Source: Chromatium okenii (GTDB taxonomy: Bacteria > Pseudomonadota > Gammaproteobacteria > Chromatiales > Chromatiaceae). From it: 64,000 bases of DNA. Positions 55,636 to 64,000 of this stretch are shown one piece after another. The stretch covers positions 1 to 64,000 of the forward strand of contig NZ_NRRQ01000015.1 in the NCBI RefSeq assembly GCF_016583745.1, given 5' to 3'. The position numbers and the translations under genes were made by a program. Within the stretch, counting starts at the first letter, position 1. Every line of letters starts with the position of its first letter. A model generated the notes under the pieces. That model did no database searches and was not told where the DNA came from. It saw only the letters and a program-made list of their open reading frames with translations.

Positions 55636-55676
55636 GATGATTCGCGTGTTGTGGGCGGGAATCATCAACTCTTTTT
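55634..55676 (+). terminator. Terminator of ileS
   Basis: 10-bp stem TTGATGATTC/GAATCATCAA, 15-nt loop, then CTCTTTTTG. It sits just after the repeat hairpins and before hicB. Confidence 0.7.
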
Positions 55677-55718
55677 GCGATGCGCAATATAAATTAACCA
55701 TTTGTTTGTAAAGTTGCG

Positions 55719-55931
55719 ATGATTCATTACAGTATTTTCATTCAGTGGTCTGAAGAAGATCAGTGTTATATCGCGTCGTTACCTGAGTTTGAGCCTTATG
55801 CACACACGCACGGCGCAACCTATGACGAAGCCTTGCAACAAGCTAAAGAAGTTTTGGCGCTGTTAATGCTGGAAACTACTCCATTACCACAACCCATGAC
55901 CTATTTTTCTAATCAAGTGTTGTGCGTTTAA
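55719..55931 (+). CDS. HicB-family antitoxin-like protein, no HicA partner seen
   Basis: 70 aa partial-RNase-H-like HicB fold: MIHYSIFIQWSEEDQCYIASLPEFEP, then ATYDEALQQAKEVLALL. HicB proteins usually neutralise a neighbouring HicA RNA-cleaving toxin, but no HicA frame exists on either side and no C-terminal DNA-binding domain is present. It may be an orphan or a domesticated HicB-like protein. Confidence 0.8.
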   Translation: MIHYSIFIQWSEEDQCYIASLPEFEPYAHTHGATYDEALQQAKEVLALLMLETTPLPQPMTYFSNQVLCV

Positions 55932-56089
55932 TGGCAAGTGATGAAACTCTCACTCCTTTATTTTCAAACTGAGAATAGCTTTTTTGATAGTCACCCGATT
56001 TTTTAACCCGCCGAGTTGTCGATTTGCAGTGATCCATTGCGCGATTTCTAAAAACTCACAACTGTAAAAACCCCCGAGCTTAAAATTCC

Positions 56090-58921
56090 ATGCTAGACAA
56101 AAACTACGATCCGCAAGCCATCGAAACCCGCTGGTATCAATTCTGGGAAGCGCGGGGCGATTTCGTCCCGACTGCTGCCCGTCAACCGACTGCTGCGCCT
56201 TATTGCGTGATGATTCCGCCGCCGAATGTGACCGGCAGCCTGCACATGGGTCATGCGTTTCAAGACACGATCATGGATGCGCTGATTCGTTATCACCGGA
56301 TGCGCGGCGAGCCGACGCTGTGGCAAGCCGGCACCGATCACGCCGGAATTGCGACGCAGATGGTGGTCGAGCGGCTGATTAACGCCGATGGTCAGACCCG
56401 TCACGATTTCGGGCGCGAGCAGTTCATCAAGCGCGTGTGGGAGTGGAAGGCCGAATCCGGCGGCACGATCACGCGCCAGCTCCGGCGGATGGGCGCGTCG
56501 CTTGATTGGGAACATGAACGCTTCACGATGGATGACGGGCTGTCGGCCGCCGTGCGTGAGGTGTTCGTGCGGCTGTTTGAAGAAGGCTTGATTTATCGCG
56601 GCAAGCGGCTGGTCAACTGGGACCCGGTGCTGCACACCGCCGTCTCCGATCTCGAAGTGTTATCGGAGGAAGAAAGCGGGCATCTGTGGGAAATGCGTTA
56701 TCCGCTGACCAACGGCACCGGCGACCTCGTCGTTTCCACCACGCGCCCCGAAACGCTGCTCGGCGACTGCGCCGTCGCGGTCAATCCCGAAGACGAGCGG
56801 TATCGCCATTTGATCGGCGAATTCGTCCATCTGCCGCTGACCGGGCGACGGATTCCAATCATTGCCGATGAACACGCTGATCCGACCTTCGGCACCGGCT
56901 GCGTCAAGATCACGCCCGCGCACGATTTCAATGACCATCAAGTCTGGCTGCGCCACCGCGACGAGACTGCGATTGCTGACCAACCGCACGGCGGCTTAAT
57001 CAACATTTTCACGCCCAGCGCCAGCATTCGCGCCAATGAAGCGGACGAAGGGCAACTGCTGCCCGCTGCGTATCTCGGTTTGGATCGGTATGAAGCGCGG
57101 AAGCGGATCGTTGCCGATTTGGACGCGGCGGGATTGCTGGCAGCGGTCAAAGACCATCGGCTGCAACAGCCACGCGGCGACCGTTCGGGCGCGGTGATTG
57201 AGCCGTATCTCACCGATCAATGGTATGTGCGCGTGGCTCCGCTCGCCGCGCCAGCGATCAAAGCGGTCGAAAATGGCGACGTGCGGTTTGTGCCCGATAA
57301 CTGGAAAAACACCTATTTTGAGTGGATGCGCAACATTCAAGACTGGTGCATCAGCCGGCAAATCTGGTGGGGACATCGGATTCCGGCGTGGTACGACGCG
57401 GAGGGCAATGTTTACGTCGGGCGCTCGGAGCAGGAAGTGCGCGATAAACATGGTTTGGGCGCGGAAGTGGCGCTGGCGCAGGATGAAGATGTGCTGGATA
57501 CCTGGTTTAGCTCGGCGCTGTGGCCGTTTAGCACGCTGGGCTGGCCGGAATCGACCGAGCGGCTGGCAATGTTTTATCCAACTTCGGTGCTGGTGACGGG
57601 TTTTGACATCATCTTTTTCTGGGTAGCGCGGATGTTGATGATGGGCTTGAAATTTATGGACGCAGTGCCGTTCCGCGAGATTTACATTCACGGTCTGGTA
57701 CGCGATGCGCACGGCGATAAAATGTCGAAATCAAAAGGCAATGTACTTGATCCAATTGATTTGATTGACGGGATTGATTTAGAGGCGCTGGTAGAAAAGC
57801 GCACGAAAGGAATGATGCAGCCGCATCTTGCCGCCAAGATTGCCAAAGCGACGCGCCAAGATTTTCCTGCTGGCATTCCCGCATTCGGCACTGACGCGCT
57901 GCGCTTTACTTTTGCGGCGCTGGCAACGACCGGACGTGATATTAAATTTGATTTAGCGCGTACCGAAGGTTATCGCAATTTCTGCAATAAATTATGGAAT
58001 GCCTCGCGCTATGTGTTGATGAACACCGAAGAGCAGGATTGTGGATTGGGAAGTGAATCGCTCGAATTATCTGCTGCTGACCGTTGGATTCGCGCCCGCT
58101 TCAATGCGACCGTTATTGCTGTCACCAGCGCAATTGATGTGTATCGGTTTGATTTAGCTGCGCAAGCGATTTATGAATTTACTTGGAATGATTTCTGCGA
58201 TTGGTATTTGGAATTATCCAAACCGGTTTTAACTGGCGATCACGCCAGCGCCGCTGCCAAACGCGGCACGCGCCACACGCTGATCACGACGTTGGAAACA
58301 TTGCTGCGGCTGGCGCATCCGATCATGCCGTTTATCACCGAAGAGATTTGGCAGAAAGTCAAACCGCTGGCGGGTGTGGACGGCGACACAATTATGCTTG
58401 CGCCATTTCCGCTTGCTGATGCTGGCGCGGACGATTTGCCAGCAGTGCGCGAAATCGACTGGGTCAAGCAGTGCATTTTGGGCATTCGCCGCATTAAAGG
58501 CGAAATGAATATTCCGCCCGGTAAACCGCTGCCGCTATTGGTTGCGAATGCGTCAGAACAGGATCAACTGTGGTTAAAAACGGCGCGTCCGTATTTAGAT
58601 TTTCTCGCTCGCACTGAATCAATTACCGTCTTGGCGAATGAAGCAGACGCACCAGAAGCAGCAATGGCGCTGGTGGGCGCGATGAAGTTGTTGATTCCAA
58701 TGGCGGGGTTAATTGATAAGGACGCGGAATTAAAACGGCTGGATAAAGAACTGGCGCGTTTAACGGATGATAATGCGCGGATTGAGCAGAAATTGGCGAA
58801 TGCCAGTTTTGTGGATAAAGCGCCAGCAGCGGTGGTCGCAAAAGAACGCGAACGGTTAGCGGAAAATGCGGCAGCAATTGGGAATTTGCTGGCGCAGCGC
58901 GACAAGATCGCGGCGCTTTAA
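56090..58921 (+). CDS. valS: Valyl-tRNA synthetase
   Basis: 943 aa. HIGH-type motif GSLHMGHAF, editing domain ([11 protein letters not shown]), KMSKS (DKMSKSKGN) and the C-terminal coiled coil (~residues 885-943, [11 protein letters not shown]) that contacts tRNA-Val. Length normal. The ~160 bp before it, after hicB, hold no other gene. Confidence 0.98.
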   Translation: MLDKNYDPQAIETRWYQFWEARGDFVPTAARQPTAAPYCVMIPPPNVTGSLHMGHAFQDTIMDALIRYHRMRGEPTLWQAGTDHAGIATQMVVERLINADGQTRHDFGREQFIKRVWEWKAESGGTITRQLRRMGASLDWEHERFTMDDGLSAAVREVFVRLFEEGLIYRGKRLVNWDPVLHTAVSDLEVLSEEESGHLWEMRYPLTNGTGDLVVSTTRPETLLGDCAVAVNPEDERYRHLIGEFVHLPLTGRRIPIIADEHADPTFGTGCVKITPAHDFNDHQVWLRHRDETAIADQPHGGLINIFTPSASIRANEADEGQLLPAAYLGLDRYEARKRIVADLDAAGLLAAVKDHRLQQPRGDRSGAVIEPYLTDQWYVRVAPLAAPAIKAVENGDVRFVPDNWKNTYFEWMRNIQDWCISRQIWWGHRIPAWYDAEGNVYVGRSEQEVRDKHGLGAEVALAQDEDVLDTWFSSALWPFSTLGWPESTERLAMFYPTSVLVTGFDIIFFWVARMLMMGLKFMDAVPFREIYIHGLVRDAHGDKMSKSKGNVLDPIDLIDGIDLEALVEKRTKGMMQPHLAAKIAKATRQDFPAGIPAFGTDALRFTFAALATTGRDIKFDLARTEGYRNFCNKLWNASRYVLMNTEEQDCGLGSESLELSAADRWIRARFNATVIAVTSAIDVYRFDLAAQAIYEFTWNDFCDWYLELSKPVLTGDHASAAAKRGTRHTLITTLETLLRLAHPIMPFITEEIWQKVKPLAGVDGDTIMLAPFPLADAGADDLPAVREIDWVKQCILGIRRIKGEMNIPPGKPLPLLVANASEQDQLWLKTARPYLDFLARTESITVLANEADAPEAAMALVGAMKLLIPMAGLIDKDAELKRLDKELARLTDDNARIEQKLANASFVDKAPAAVVAKERERLAENAAAIGNLLAQRDKIAAL

Positions 58922-58928
58922 TTGTTTT

Positions 58929-58957
58929 AGCCCCCTTTTTGCAAAGGGGGGCTTTTT
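58929..58957 (+). terminator. Terminator of valS, formed by the C/G-rich palindromic repeat
   Basis: AGCCCCC...GGGGGGCT with inner TTT/AAA pairs, followed by T5. Its sequence belongs to the repeat family at 29148, 44755 and 55570. Confidence 0.85.
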
Positions 58958-59015
58958 AAGCCTTTGGTGGAATTAGAGTAATTATTGCGGGCTGATTCAC
59001 TTGGGAGCGGCAACG

Positions 59016-62000
59016 ATGTGTCATCTTCATTCAATTTTATTATTAACACGCTGGCTTTTAGTGTTTTGTGTTATTGGTGGTTTGAGTTTTCCGGCGGGGG
59101 CGGCAACTGAGATTATCGTCACGACCAGCGATGATATTGTTAATGAAACAGACAGCGTTATTTCGTTACGGGAAGCTGTTAGTAGTGCAATTTCTGGAGA
59201 TACTATCGGATTTGATCCAGCACTTGCGAGTCAAACAATTACTTTAAGCGAGCAAATTAGTATTAGCGAATCGGTCACTATTAACGGAAATGGAGTAACA
59301 ATCAGCGGCGGAAATTTATATCGCGTGTTTGAAATAAATAATAGCGCCGCAGAAGTCGGCATGAATAATTTGAAAATTGTGAACGGACATGCAAATTATG
59401 GCTCTGGGATTTATAACTCAGGAGAACTCAGTCTCAATCATTGCACCTTAACTGGAAACACCAGCACCGATGTTTCTTGGGGCGGAGGCGCAATTAAAAA
59501 CCTGAATATATTATCTGTTAAAAATTCTACTATTTCTACTAACGATGCAACAGTTGGTTTGGGTGGTGGAATACTCAATTTTGGCTCTACGGTTGTAGAA
59601 AATAGCACTTTTAACGCTAATAATGCGACTCAAGGCGGCGGTATCTACAATAGTGATGGCAGCGATTTAACAATTACTAATTCAACCTTTTCTGGGAACA
59701 GTGTAACACTTCAGGGCGGTGGGATTTTTAATGCAGGAAGTGCAGGAAGTGTCACTACAAAAAACAGCACGTTCTCTGAAAACCACGCTGATGATCAAGG
59801 TGGTGGAATTTATAATGATGGCACTTTAACGATAGTAAATAGTATTGTTTCTGCTAATTCTGTCAATTCAGGTGGAAGTGGACCAGAAATTTTTAATGGA
59901 ACCTATAACGGTGGGTATACATTTTCACCATCTGGCAACAATGTTTTTGGCTTTGATGGTGGCGTGGGAATCACTACGAATACAGATATATTTGCTGGCG
60001 GTTGTCATTGTGTTACGCCAACAACTGATTCAATCGCTGACATCATCGGTGATTTAACCAACAACGGCGGCCCCACGCAAACCCGCGCTCCAGTCTTTGG
60101 TGGATTAGCACACAATGCTGGTGATAACACTGTTATTGGTGGTTTGGAATACGATCAACGTGGCGGTCGGCGTATTCTTAATGGTCAAGTAGATATTGGT
60201 GCGGTTGAAGTGGGCACTGTGCCATTGAATGATACCGGTATTCAATTCTGTGGCGATTATTTGAGCGGTAACAATAGTCCCTGTTTAGATACCGAACCGG
60301 TCGGACAGGATGTGAACTATGGACGTGATGCCGAAGCTACCGACGGCACATTAACAAAAATCGGTGGTGGCGCAGCGGGTTTTGATTACACAAAAATTGC
60401 CAATGATGGGAGCAATTTAGCGGCTTCAGCAACGCTTGGTATTGCAAGTAGTGATTGGGCATGTACCCGCGATAATGTCACTGGTTTAATGTGGGAAGTG
60501 AAAACGGATGATGGTGGCTTGCGCGATAAAGATAATACTTATATTTTTTCTAATACTAACAACTACGTTAGTAATGTGAATGCAGCCGGGTTATGTGGTT
60601 ATTACGATTGGCGAATGCCTACTGTAAAAGAACTGATGGGTATTACTAACTTAAATTTTTATAACCCTCCTGCTATTGATACCGATTATTTCCCGAATAC
60701 ATCGAATACGTGGTTTTGGTCATTTCGCTATGCCCACATCTCGTACTATGCGTGGGGCGTATTTTTTGGCTATGGCGACGCTACGGGTAACCATATGGCT
60801 ACTGAATTCCGCGTTCGGCTCGTGCGCGGCGTACATTCTGTTGATACATTTATTGATAACGGTGATGGCACGGTCTCCCAAACAAACACTGCGCTAATGT
60901 GGGCTAAGTGCAGCGAAGGTCAGACCGACAATGGTACTGAGTGCGTGGGCACGGCAATGGAAAAGAGCTGGAGTGCTGCTTTAACCGCCGCAAATGATTC
61001 CCTTCTAGCGGACTACAGCGATTGGCGGTTGCCAAACGTTAAAGAGTTACAGGCTTTGGCAGATCACAACGTTTATTACCCTGCTATTAATAACAATTAT
61101 TTCCCAAATACGCCTATAGCGTACTTTTGGTCAAGTTCTCCTCATGCTTACTACTTGAATGAAGCGTGGTTCGTGCATTTCGATACTGGCTACGTCCGCC
61201 ACAAAGTTCGGAGCAACAACTACAAAGTTCGCCTCGTGCGCGGCGGACTCTCTTTTGATACTTTTGCATTAACCGTTAATAAAATAGGAACCGGCACAGG
61301 AACTGTTACCAGTAATGGCGATTTCATTAATTGCGGCGCGATTTGTTCTTATCCTTTTTTTGATACGACCCGCGTCACTTTAACTGCGATGCCAAATACG
61401 GGTTCAACGTTCACGGGTTGGAGTGGTGGCGGTTGTTCTGGTACAGGCACTTGCACGGTTACGATGAGCGATGCAAAAAATATCACCGCGAATTTTACAA
61501 TCACACAACGAACACTTTCCATTAGCAAAGTTGGTAATGGGCGCGTATTCACTGATGATATCGCCATCGATTGCGGCGCGACCTGTTCCAACACTTTCAA
61601 TTACGGCACCATTGTCACACTCAAAACGAGTTCCGATGCCGGTTATGTTTTTACCAGTTGGAATGTATGTACTGGTAGTGGCAATTGCGTTGTTGCAATG
61701 GACGCAAATAAAAATGTCACCGCGACTTTTACTCTCAATACTTATTCAATCACTGCCACCGCTAATCCCGTCGCCGGCGGCACCATCAATTGCACTCCCA
61801 ATCCCGTAACACACGGCAGCACCAGTAATTGCACGGCAACACCTAATGCCGGTTATGTTTTTACCAATTTCACGGGCGCTTGCACCGGCACAACGTGTGC
61901 ATTAACGAATGTTACTGCTAATAAAACCGTCACTGCAAACTTCACACTTAACACGTATTCAATTACTGCAACCGCCAATCCAACTGCTGGTGGCAGCGTA

Positions 62001-64000
62001 ACTTGTTCACCCAATCCAGTGAATTATAATGGTACGGCGAATTGCACCGTAACGCCGAATGCTGGCTATACATTTAGTAATTTCAGTGACGATTGCAGCG
62101 GCGCAACCTGCGCATTAACCAATGTTACTGCTAATAAAACCGTCACTGCAAACTTCACACTTAACACGTATTCAATTACTGCAACCGCCAATCCAACTGC
62201 TGGCGGTAGCGTAACTTGTTCACCCAATCCAGTGAATTATAACGGTACGGCAAATTGCACCGTAACGCCGAATGCTGGCTATACGTTTAGTAATTTCAGT
62301 GACGATTGCAGCGGCACAACCTGCGCATTAACGAATGTTACTGCCGCAAAAGCAGTCACCGCGCATTTCGTCACCAGTGGCACCACCTATTCAATAACCA
62401 CCACCGCTAATCCCGTCGCCGGTGGTACAGTGAATTGCACAACGAATCCAGTACCCGTTGGTGGCACAAGTACTTGCAGCGCCACGACCAATAGCGGTTA
62501 TACCTTTGTCGGCTTTAGTGGTGATTGCAGCGGTGCCACCTGTTCATTCACCAATGTCACCACTAATAAAACGATCACAGCCAAATTTTTGCCCGTTGGT
62601 CATTTGAATGACACCGGCATTCAATTCTGCGGCGATTATCCCGGCGGCAATAACAATCCTTGTTTAGGCACTGAACCGGCTGGACAAGATAAGCATTACG
62701 GCCGTGATGCCGAAGCTGCCGCCGGCACATTAACAAAAGTGGGTGGCGGTGCTGCGGGTTTTGATTTCACGGCAATTGATGCGAGTGGCAATACAACCAC
62801 GCCAACCAGCGGCGCTAATCCGCATCCGTGCGTGCTTGATAATGTCACCGGTTTAATGTGGGAAGTGAAAACGGATGATAATGGATTGCGCGATCAAGCT
62901 CATACTTATACTTTCGATGAAGCCGCTAGTTACGTTAATGCTGTCAATGATTTAAATCTGTGCGGATTCAGTGATTGGCGAATGCCAACAGTTAAAGAGT
63001 TATACGGTATTACCCATCTCGGCATTTTTAATTCCACAATTGATTCCACTTATTTTCCCAATACGCCGAATTGGTTGTTTTGGTCCGGTTCTCCGTATGC
63101 CAACGGCGCGAACTACGCGTGGTACGTGTATTTCGTCATTGGCAACGCCAGCTACGACCATCGGAACGGCAACAACCACGTTCGCCTCGTCCGCGGTGGA
63201 CAGTCTTTTGATTCTTTTGTTGATAACGGCGATGGCACGGTTTCCCAGACGAACACGGGGCTGATGTGGGCAAAATGTAGTGAAGGGCAAAGCGTCACCG
63301 ATTGCACTGGTACCGCGTCAACCAAGACTTGGAGCGAGGCGCTCACCGTCGCCAATAATTCCAATCTGGGCGGCTACAGCGATTGGCGTCTGCCCAACGC
63401 GAAAGAACTGCAAGCCTTGGTCGATTACAGCCGTTTTACCACAACAATCGACACCAGCTATTTTCCGAATACGCCAAGTTCGTGGTTTTGGTCCGGTTCT
63501 CCGAGTGCCGTCAGCGCGAACTACGCGTGGGGCGTGTATTTCAACAATGGCAACGCCAGCAACAACTATCGGTACAACGACGACCACGTTCGCCTCGTCC
63601 GCGGTGGACAGTCTTTTGATACTTTTGATTTGATTGTTAATAAAACTGGCACGGGCAGCGGCACCGTCACCAGCAATGGGAGTCTCATTAACTGCGGCGC
63701 GATTTGTTCTTATCCTTTTTTTAATACGACCCGCGTCACTTTAACTGCGACTCCCAACGCTGGCTCAACATTTACTGGTTGGAGCGGCGATTGCTCAGGC
63801 ACGGGTACTTGCATCGTGACAATGGACGCGGTGAAAAACGTCACCGCGACGTTTGCAATCACACAACACACCCTTTCTATTAATAAAGTCGGCAATGGGC
63901 GCGTCTTCACTGATGACAGCGTAATTAATTGCGGTGCGACCTGTTCCAGTAATTTCGATTACGGCACCATTGTCACACTCAAAACGAGTCCCGATGCCAA
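59016..64000 (+). CDS. Very large secreted modular protein (beta-helix, Lcl_C/DUF1566 units, InlB-type repeats); 3' end beyond window
   Basis: An open frame of at least 1661 codons from the ATG at 59016 (GGGAG upstream) runs off the right edge without a stop. Order: signal peptide (residues 1-~31); CSLREA-like opening SVISLREAVSSA and a Gly/Asn-rich parallel beta-helix (to ~residue 395); Lcl_C/DUF1566 units 1 and 2 (~405-750: DNVTGLMWE, DWRMPTVKEL, WFWS, VRLVRG); about six InlB-type GTVTS/CSGTGTCT repeats (~750-1190); Lcl_C units 3 and 4 (~1195-1535); then more repeats. Lcl_C domains have a C-type-lectin-like ligand-binding character. It is probably an adhesin or receptor at the cell surface. 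Two of its units look like DGR variable regions. Confidence 0.85.
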   Translation, partial: MCHLHSILLLTRWLLVFCVIGGLSFPAGAATEIIVTTSDDIVNETDSVISLREAVSSAISGDTIGFDPALASQTITLSEQISISESVTINGNGVTISGGNLYRVFEINNSAAEVGMNNLKIVNGHANYGSGIYNSGELSLNHCTLTGNTSTDVSWGGGAIKNLNILSVKNSTISTNDATVGLGGGILNFGSTVVENSTFNANNATQGGGIYNSDGSDLTITNSTFSGNSVTLQGGGIFNAGSAGSVTTKNSTFSENHADDQGGGIYNDGTLTIVNSIVSANSVNSGGSGPEIFNGTYNGGYTFSPSGNNVFGFDGGVGITTNTDIFAGGCHCVTPTTDSIADIIGDLTNNGGPTQTRAPVFGGLAHNAGDNTVIGGLEYDQRGGRRILNGQVDIGAVEVGTVPLNDTGIQFCGDYLSGNNSPCLDTEPVGQDVNYGRDAEATDGTLTKIGGGAAGFDYTKIANDGSNLAASATLGIASSDWACTRDNVTGLMWEVKTDDGGLRDKDNTYIFSNTNNYVSNVNAAGLCGYYDWRMPTVKELMGITNLNFYNPPAIDTDYFPNTSNTWFWSFRYAHISYYAWGVFFGYGDATGNHMATEFRVRLVRGVHSVDTFIDNGDGTVSQTNTALMWAKCSEGQTDNGTECVGTAMEKSWSAALTAANDSLLADYSDWRLPNVKELQALADHNVYYPAINNNYFPNTPIAYFWSSSPHAYYLNEAWFVHFDTGYVRHKVRSNNYKVRLVRGGLSFDTFALTVNKIGTGTGTVTSNGDFINCGAICSYPFFDTTRVTLTAMPNTGSTFTGWSGGGCSGTGTCTVTMSDAKNITANFTITQRTLSISKVGNGRVFTDDIAIDCGATCSNTFNYGTIVTLKTSSDAGYVFTSWNVCTGSGNCVVAMDANKNVTATFTLNTYSITATANPVAGGTINCTPNPVTHGSTSNCTATPNAGYVFTNFTGACTGTTCALTNVTANKTVTANFTLNTYSITATANPTAGGSVTCSPNPVNYNGTANCTVTPNAGYTFSNFSDDCSGATCALTNVTANKTVTANFTLNTYSITATANPTAGGSVTCSPNPVNYNGTANCTVTPNAGYTFSNFSDDCSGTTCALTNVTAAKAVTAHFVTSGTTYSITTTANPVAGGTVNCTTNPVPVGGTSTCSATTNSGYTFVGFSGDCSGATCSFTNVTTNKTITAKFLPVGHLNDTGIQFCGDYPGGNNNPCLGTEPAGQDKHYGRDAEAAAGTLTKVGGGAAGFDFTAIDASGNTTTPTSGANPHPCVLDNVTGLMWEVKTDDNGLRDQAHTYTFDEAASYVNAVNDLNLCGFSDWRMPTVKELYGITHLGIFNSTIDSTYFPNTPNWLFWSGSPYANGANYAWYVYFVIGNASYDHRNGNNHVRLVRGGQSFDSFVDNGDGTVSQTNTGLMWAKCSEGQSVTDCTGTASTKTWSEALTVANNSNLGGYSDWRLPNAKELQALVDYSRFTTTIDTSYFPNTPSSWFWSGSPSAVSANYAWGVYFNNGNASNNYRYNDDHVRLVRGGQSFDTFDLIVNKTGTGSGTVTSNGSLINCGAICSYPFFNTTRVTLTATPNAGSTFTGWSGDCSGTGTCIVTMDAVKNVTATFAITQHTLSINKVGNGRVFTDDSVINCGATCSSNFDYGTIVTLKTSPDA
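61743..62381 (+). repeat. 213-bp tandem repeats encoding InlB-type modules
   Basis: TATTCAAT-starting units recur at 61743, 61956 and 62169 (period 213 bp, 71 codons), with a fourth, diverged copy near 62390. The 61956 and 62169 copies are nearly identical. Each encodes TYSITATANP...GG...C...AGY.F..F...C.G.TCALTNVTA. Confidence 0.9.
63078..63212 (+). repeat. DGR-like variable repeat, copy in Lcl_C unit 3
   Basis: A 135-bp block matches 63486-63620 at every base except within 13 codons between 63096 and 63176. It ends in a constant GC-rich segment (CGCCTCGTCCGCGGTGGA) encoding RLVRGG, the place where an IMH-like element sits in DGR variable repeats. Variable codons here include TAT, AAC, GGC, TAC, GTC, ATT, GAC and CAT. 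Confidence 0.7.
63486..63620 (+). repeat. DGR-like variable repeat, copy in Lcl_C unit 4
   Basis: Partner of 63078-63212. Its differing codons (63504-63584) are AGT, GTC, AGC, GGC, AAC, AAT, AAC, AAC, TAT, TAC, AAC, GAC and GAC. The third base is the same in the two copies at every one of them. Identity stops at both ends of the block: flanks differ, including at synonymous sites (CCC/CCG). Confidence 0.7.

Noticed and set aside
55932-56089. hicA toxin gene next to hicB
   Set aside because: No frame of suitable length or HicA motif is present on either strand.
59016-64000. Reverse transcriptase or template repeat for the suspected DGR within the window
   Set aside because: No RT-like motifs and no A-rich third copy of the 135-bp block were found; if present they must lie outside.

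Overview
The window comes from a purple photosynthetic gammaproteobacterium, most likely a Chromatiales-type purple sulfur bacterium. It carries LH2-type (pucBA) and LH1-type (pufBA) antenna genes and the carotenoid genes crtF, crtE, crtB and crtI. The housekeeping genes also look gammaproteobacterial: an E. coli-type speD, efp with its epmA/epmB modification pair, a UUG-started rpsT, and an rRNA leader with boxA. The exact genus cannot be read from this sequence.

Layout. 1-3000: start of a leftward rRNA operon (16S 5' end, boxA, tandem P2/P1 promoters), a Pro-Arg-His tRNA cluster, a DegP-type protease, tRNA-Gly, and an unexplained promoter plus boxA leader. 3.1-10 kb: speD, a MurE-family ligase, a secreted serralysin-like RTX protease with six 49-residue repeats, and a SulP anion transporter. 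9.9-16.5 kb: the photosynthesis island, pucBA, crtF, a split pufB...pufA, then crtI-crtB-crtE on the other strand. The puc, puf and crtI promoters carry TGT-N12-ACA palindromes, the CrtJ/PpsR operator, so antenna and carotenoid synthesis are probably co-repressed. 16.5-24.4 kb: batD and a batB/C fusion, rlpA-like, FUN14-like, ispF, a SPOR protein and argS. 24.5-28.1 kb: a single-chain type IIB-like restriction-modification enzyme. 28.2-37.3 kb: a NarX/NarL-type two-component pair with an acyltransferase, a rhodanese, an EF-hand protein, two HDOD proteins and thiC. 37.3-45.7 kb: a zinc-ribbon protein, htpG, rpsT, a yadG-gloB-yadH cluster, and epmA-efp with divergent epmB. 45.8-52.7 kb: a seven-gene Ter-type system (two TerD, three TerY-like VWA proteins, a PP2C phosphatase and a kinase). 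52.7-58.9 kb: ileS, an orphan HicB and valS.

59.0-64.0 kb: one very long open frame with no stop runs off the window end. It encodes a secreted modular protein: signal peptide, CSLREA-type beta-helix, four Lcl_C/DUF1566 lectin-like units and many InlB-type repeats. Two of the lectin units contain a 135-bp block that is identical except at 13 codons. All 18 differences lie at first or second codon positions, and nearly all involve adenine. This is the signature of a diversity-generating retroelement (DGR) variable repeat. No reverse transcriptase or template repeat is visible here, so the DGR assignment is an inference, but it is the most notable signal in the window.

A family of C-rich/G-rich palindromes recurs. 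It lies in frame inside the sensor kinase gene and near the start of epmB, and acts as terminator-like hairpins after ileS and valS.
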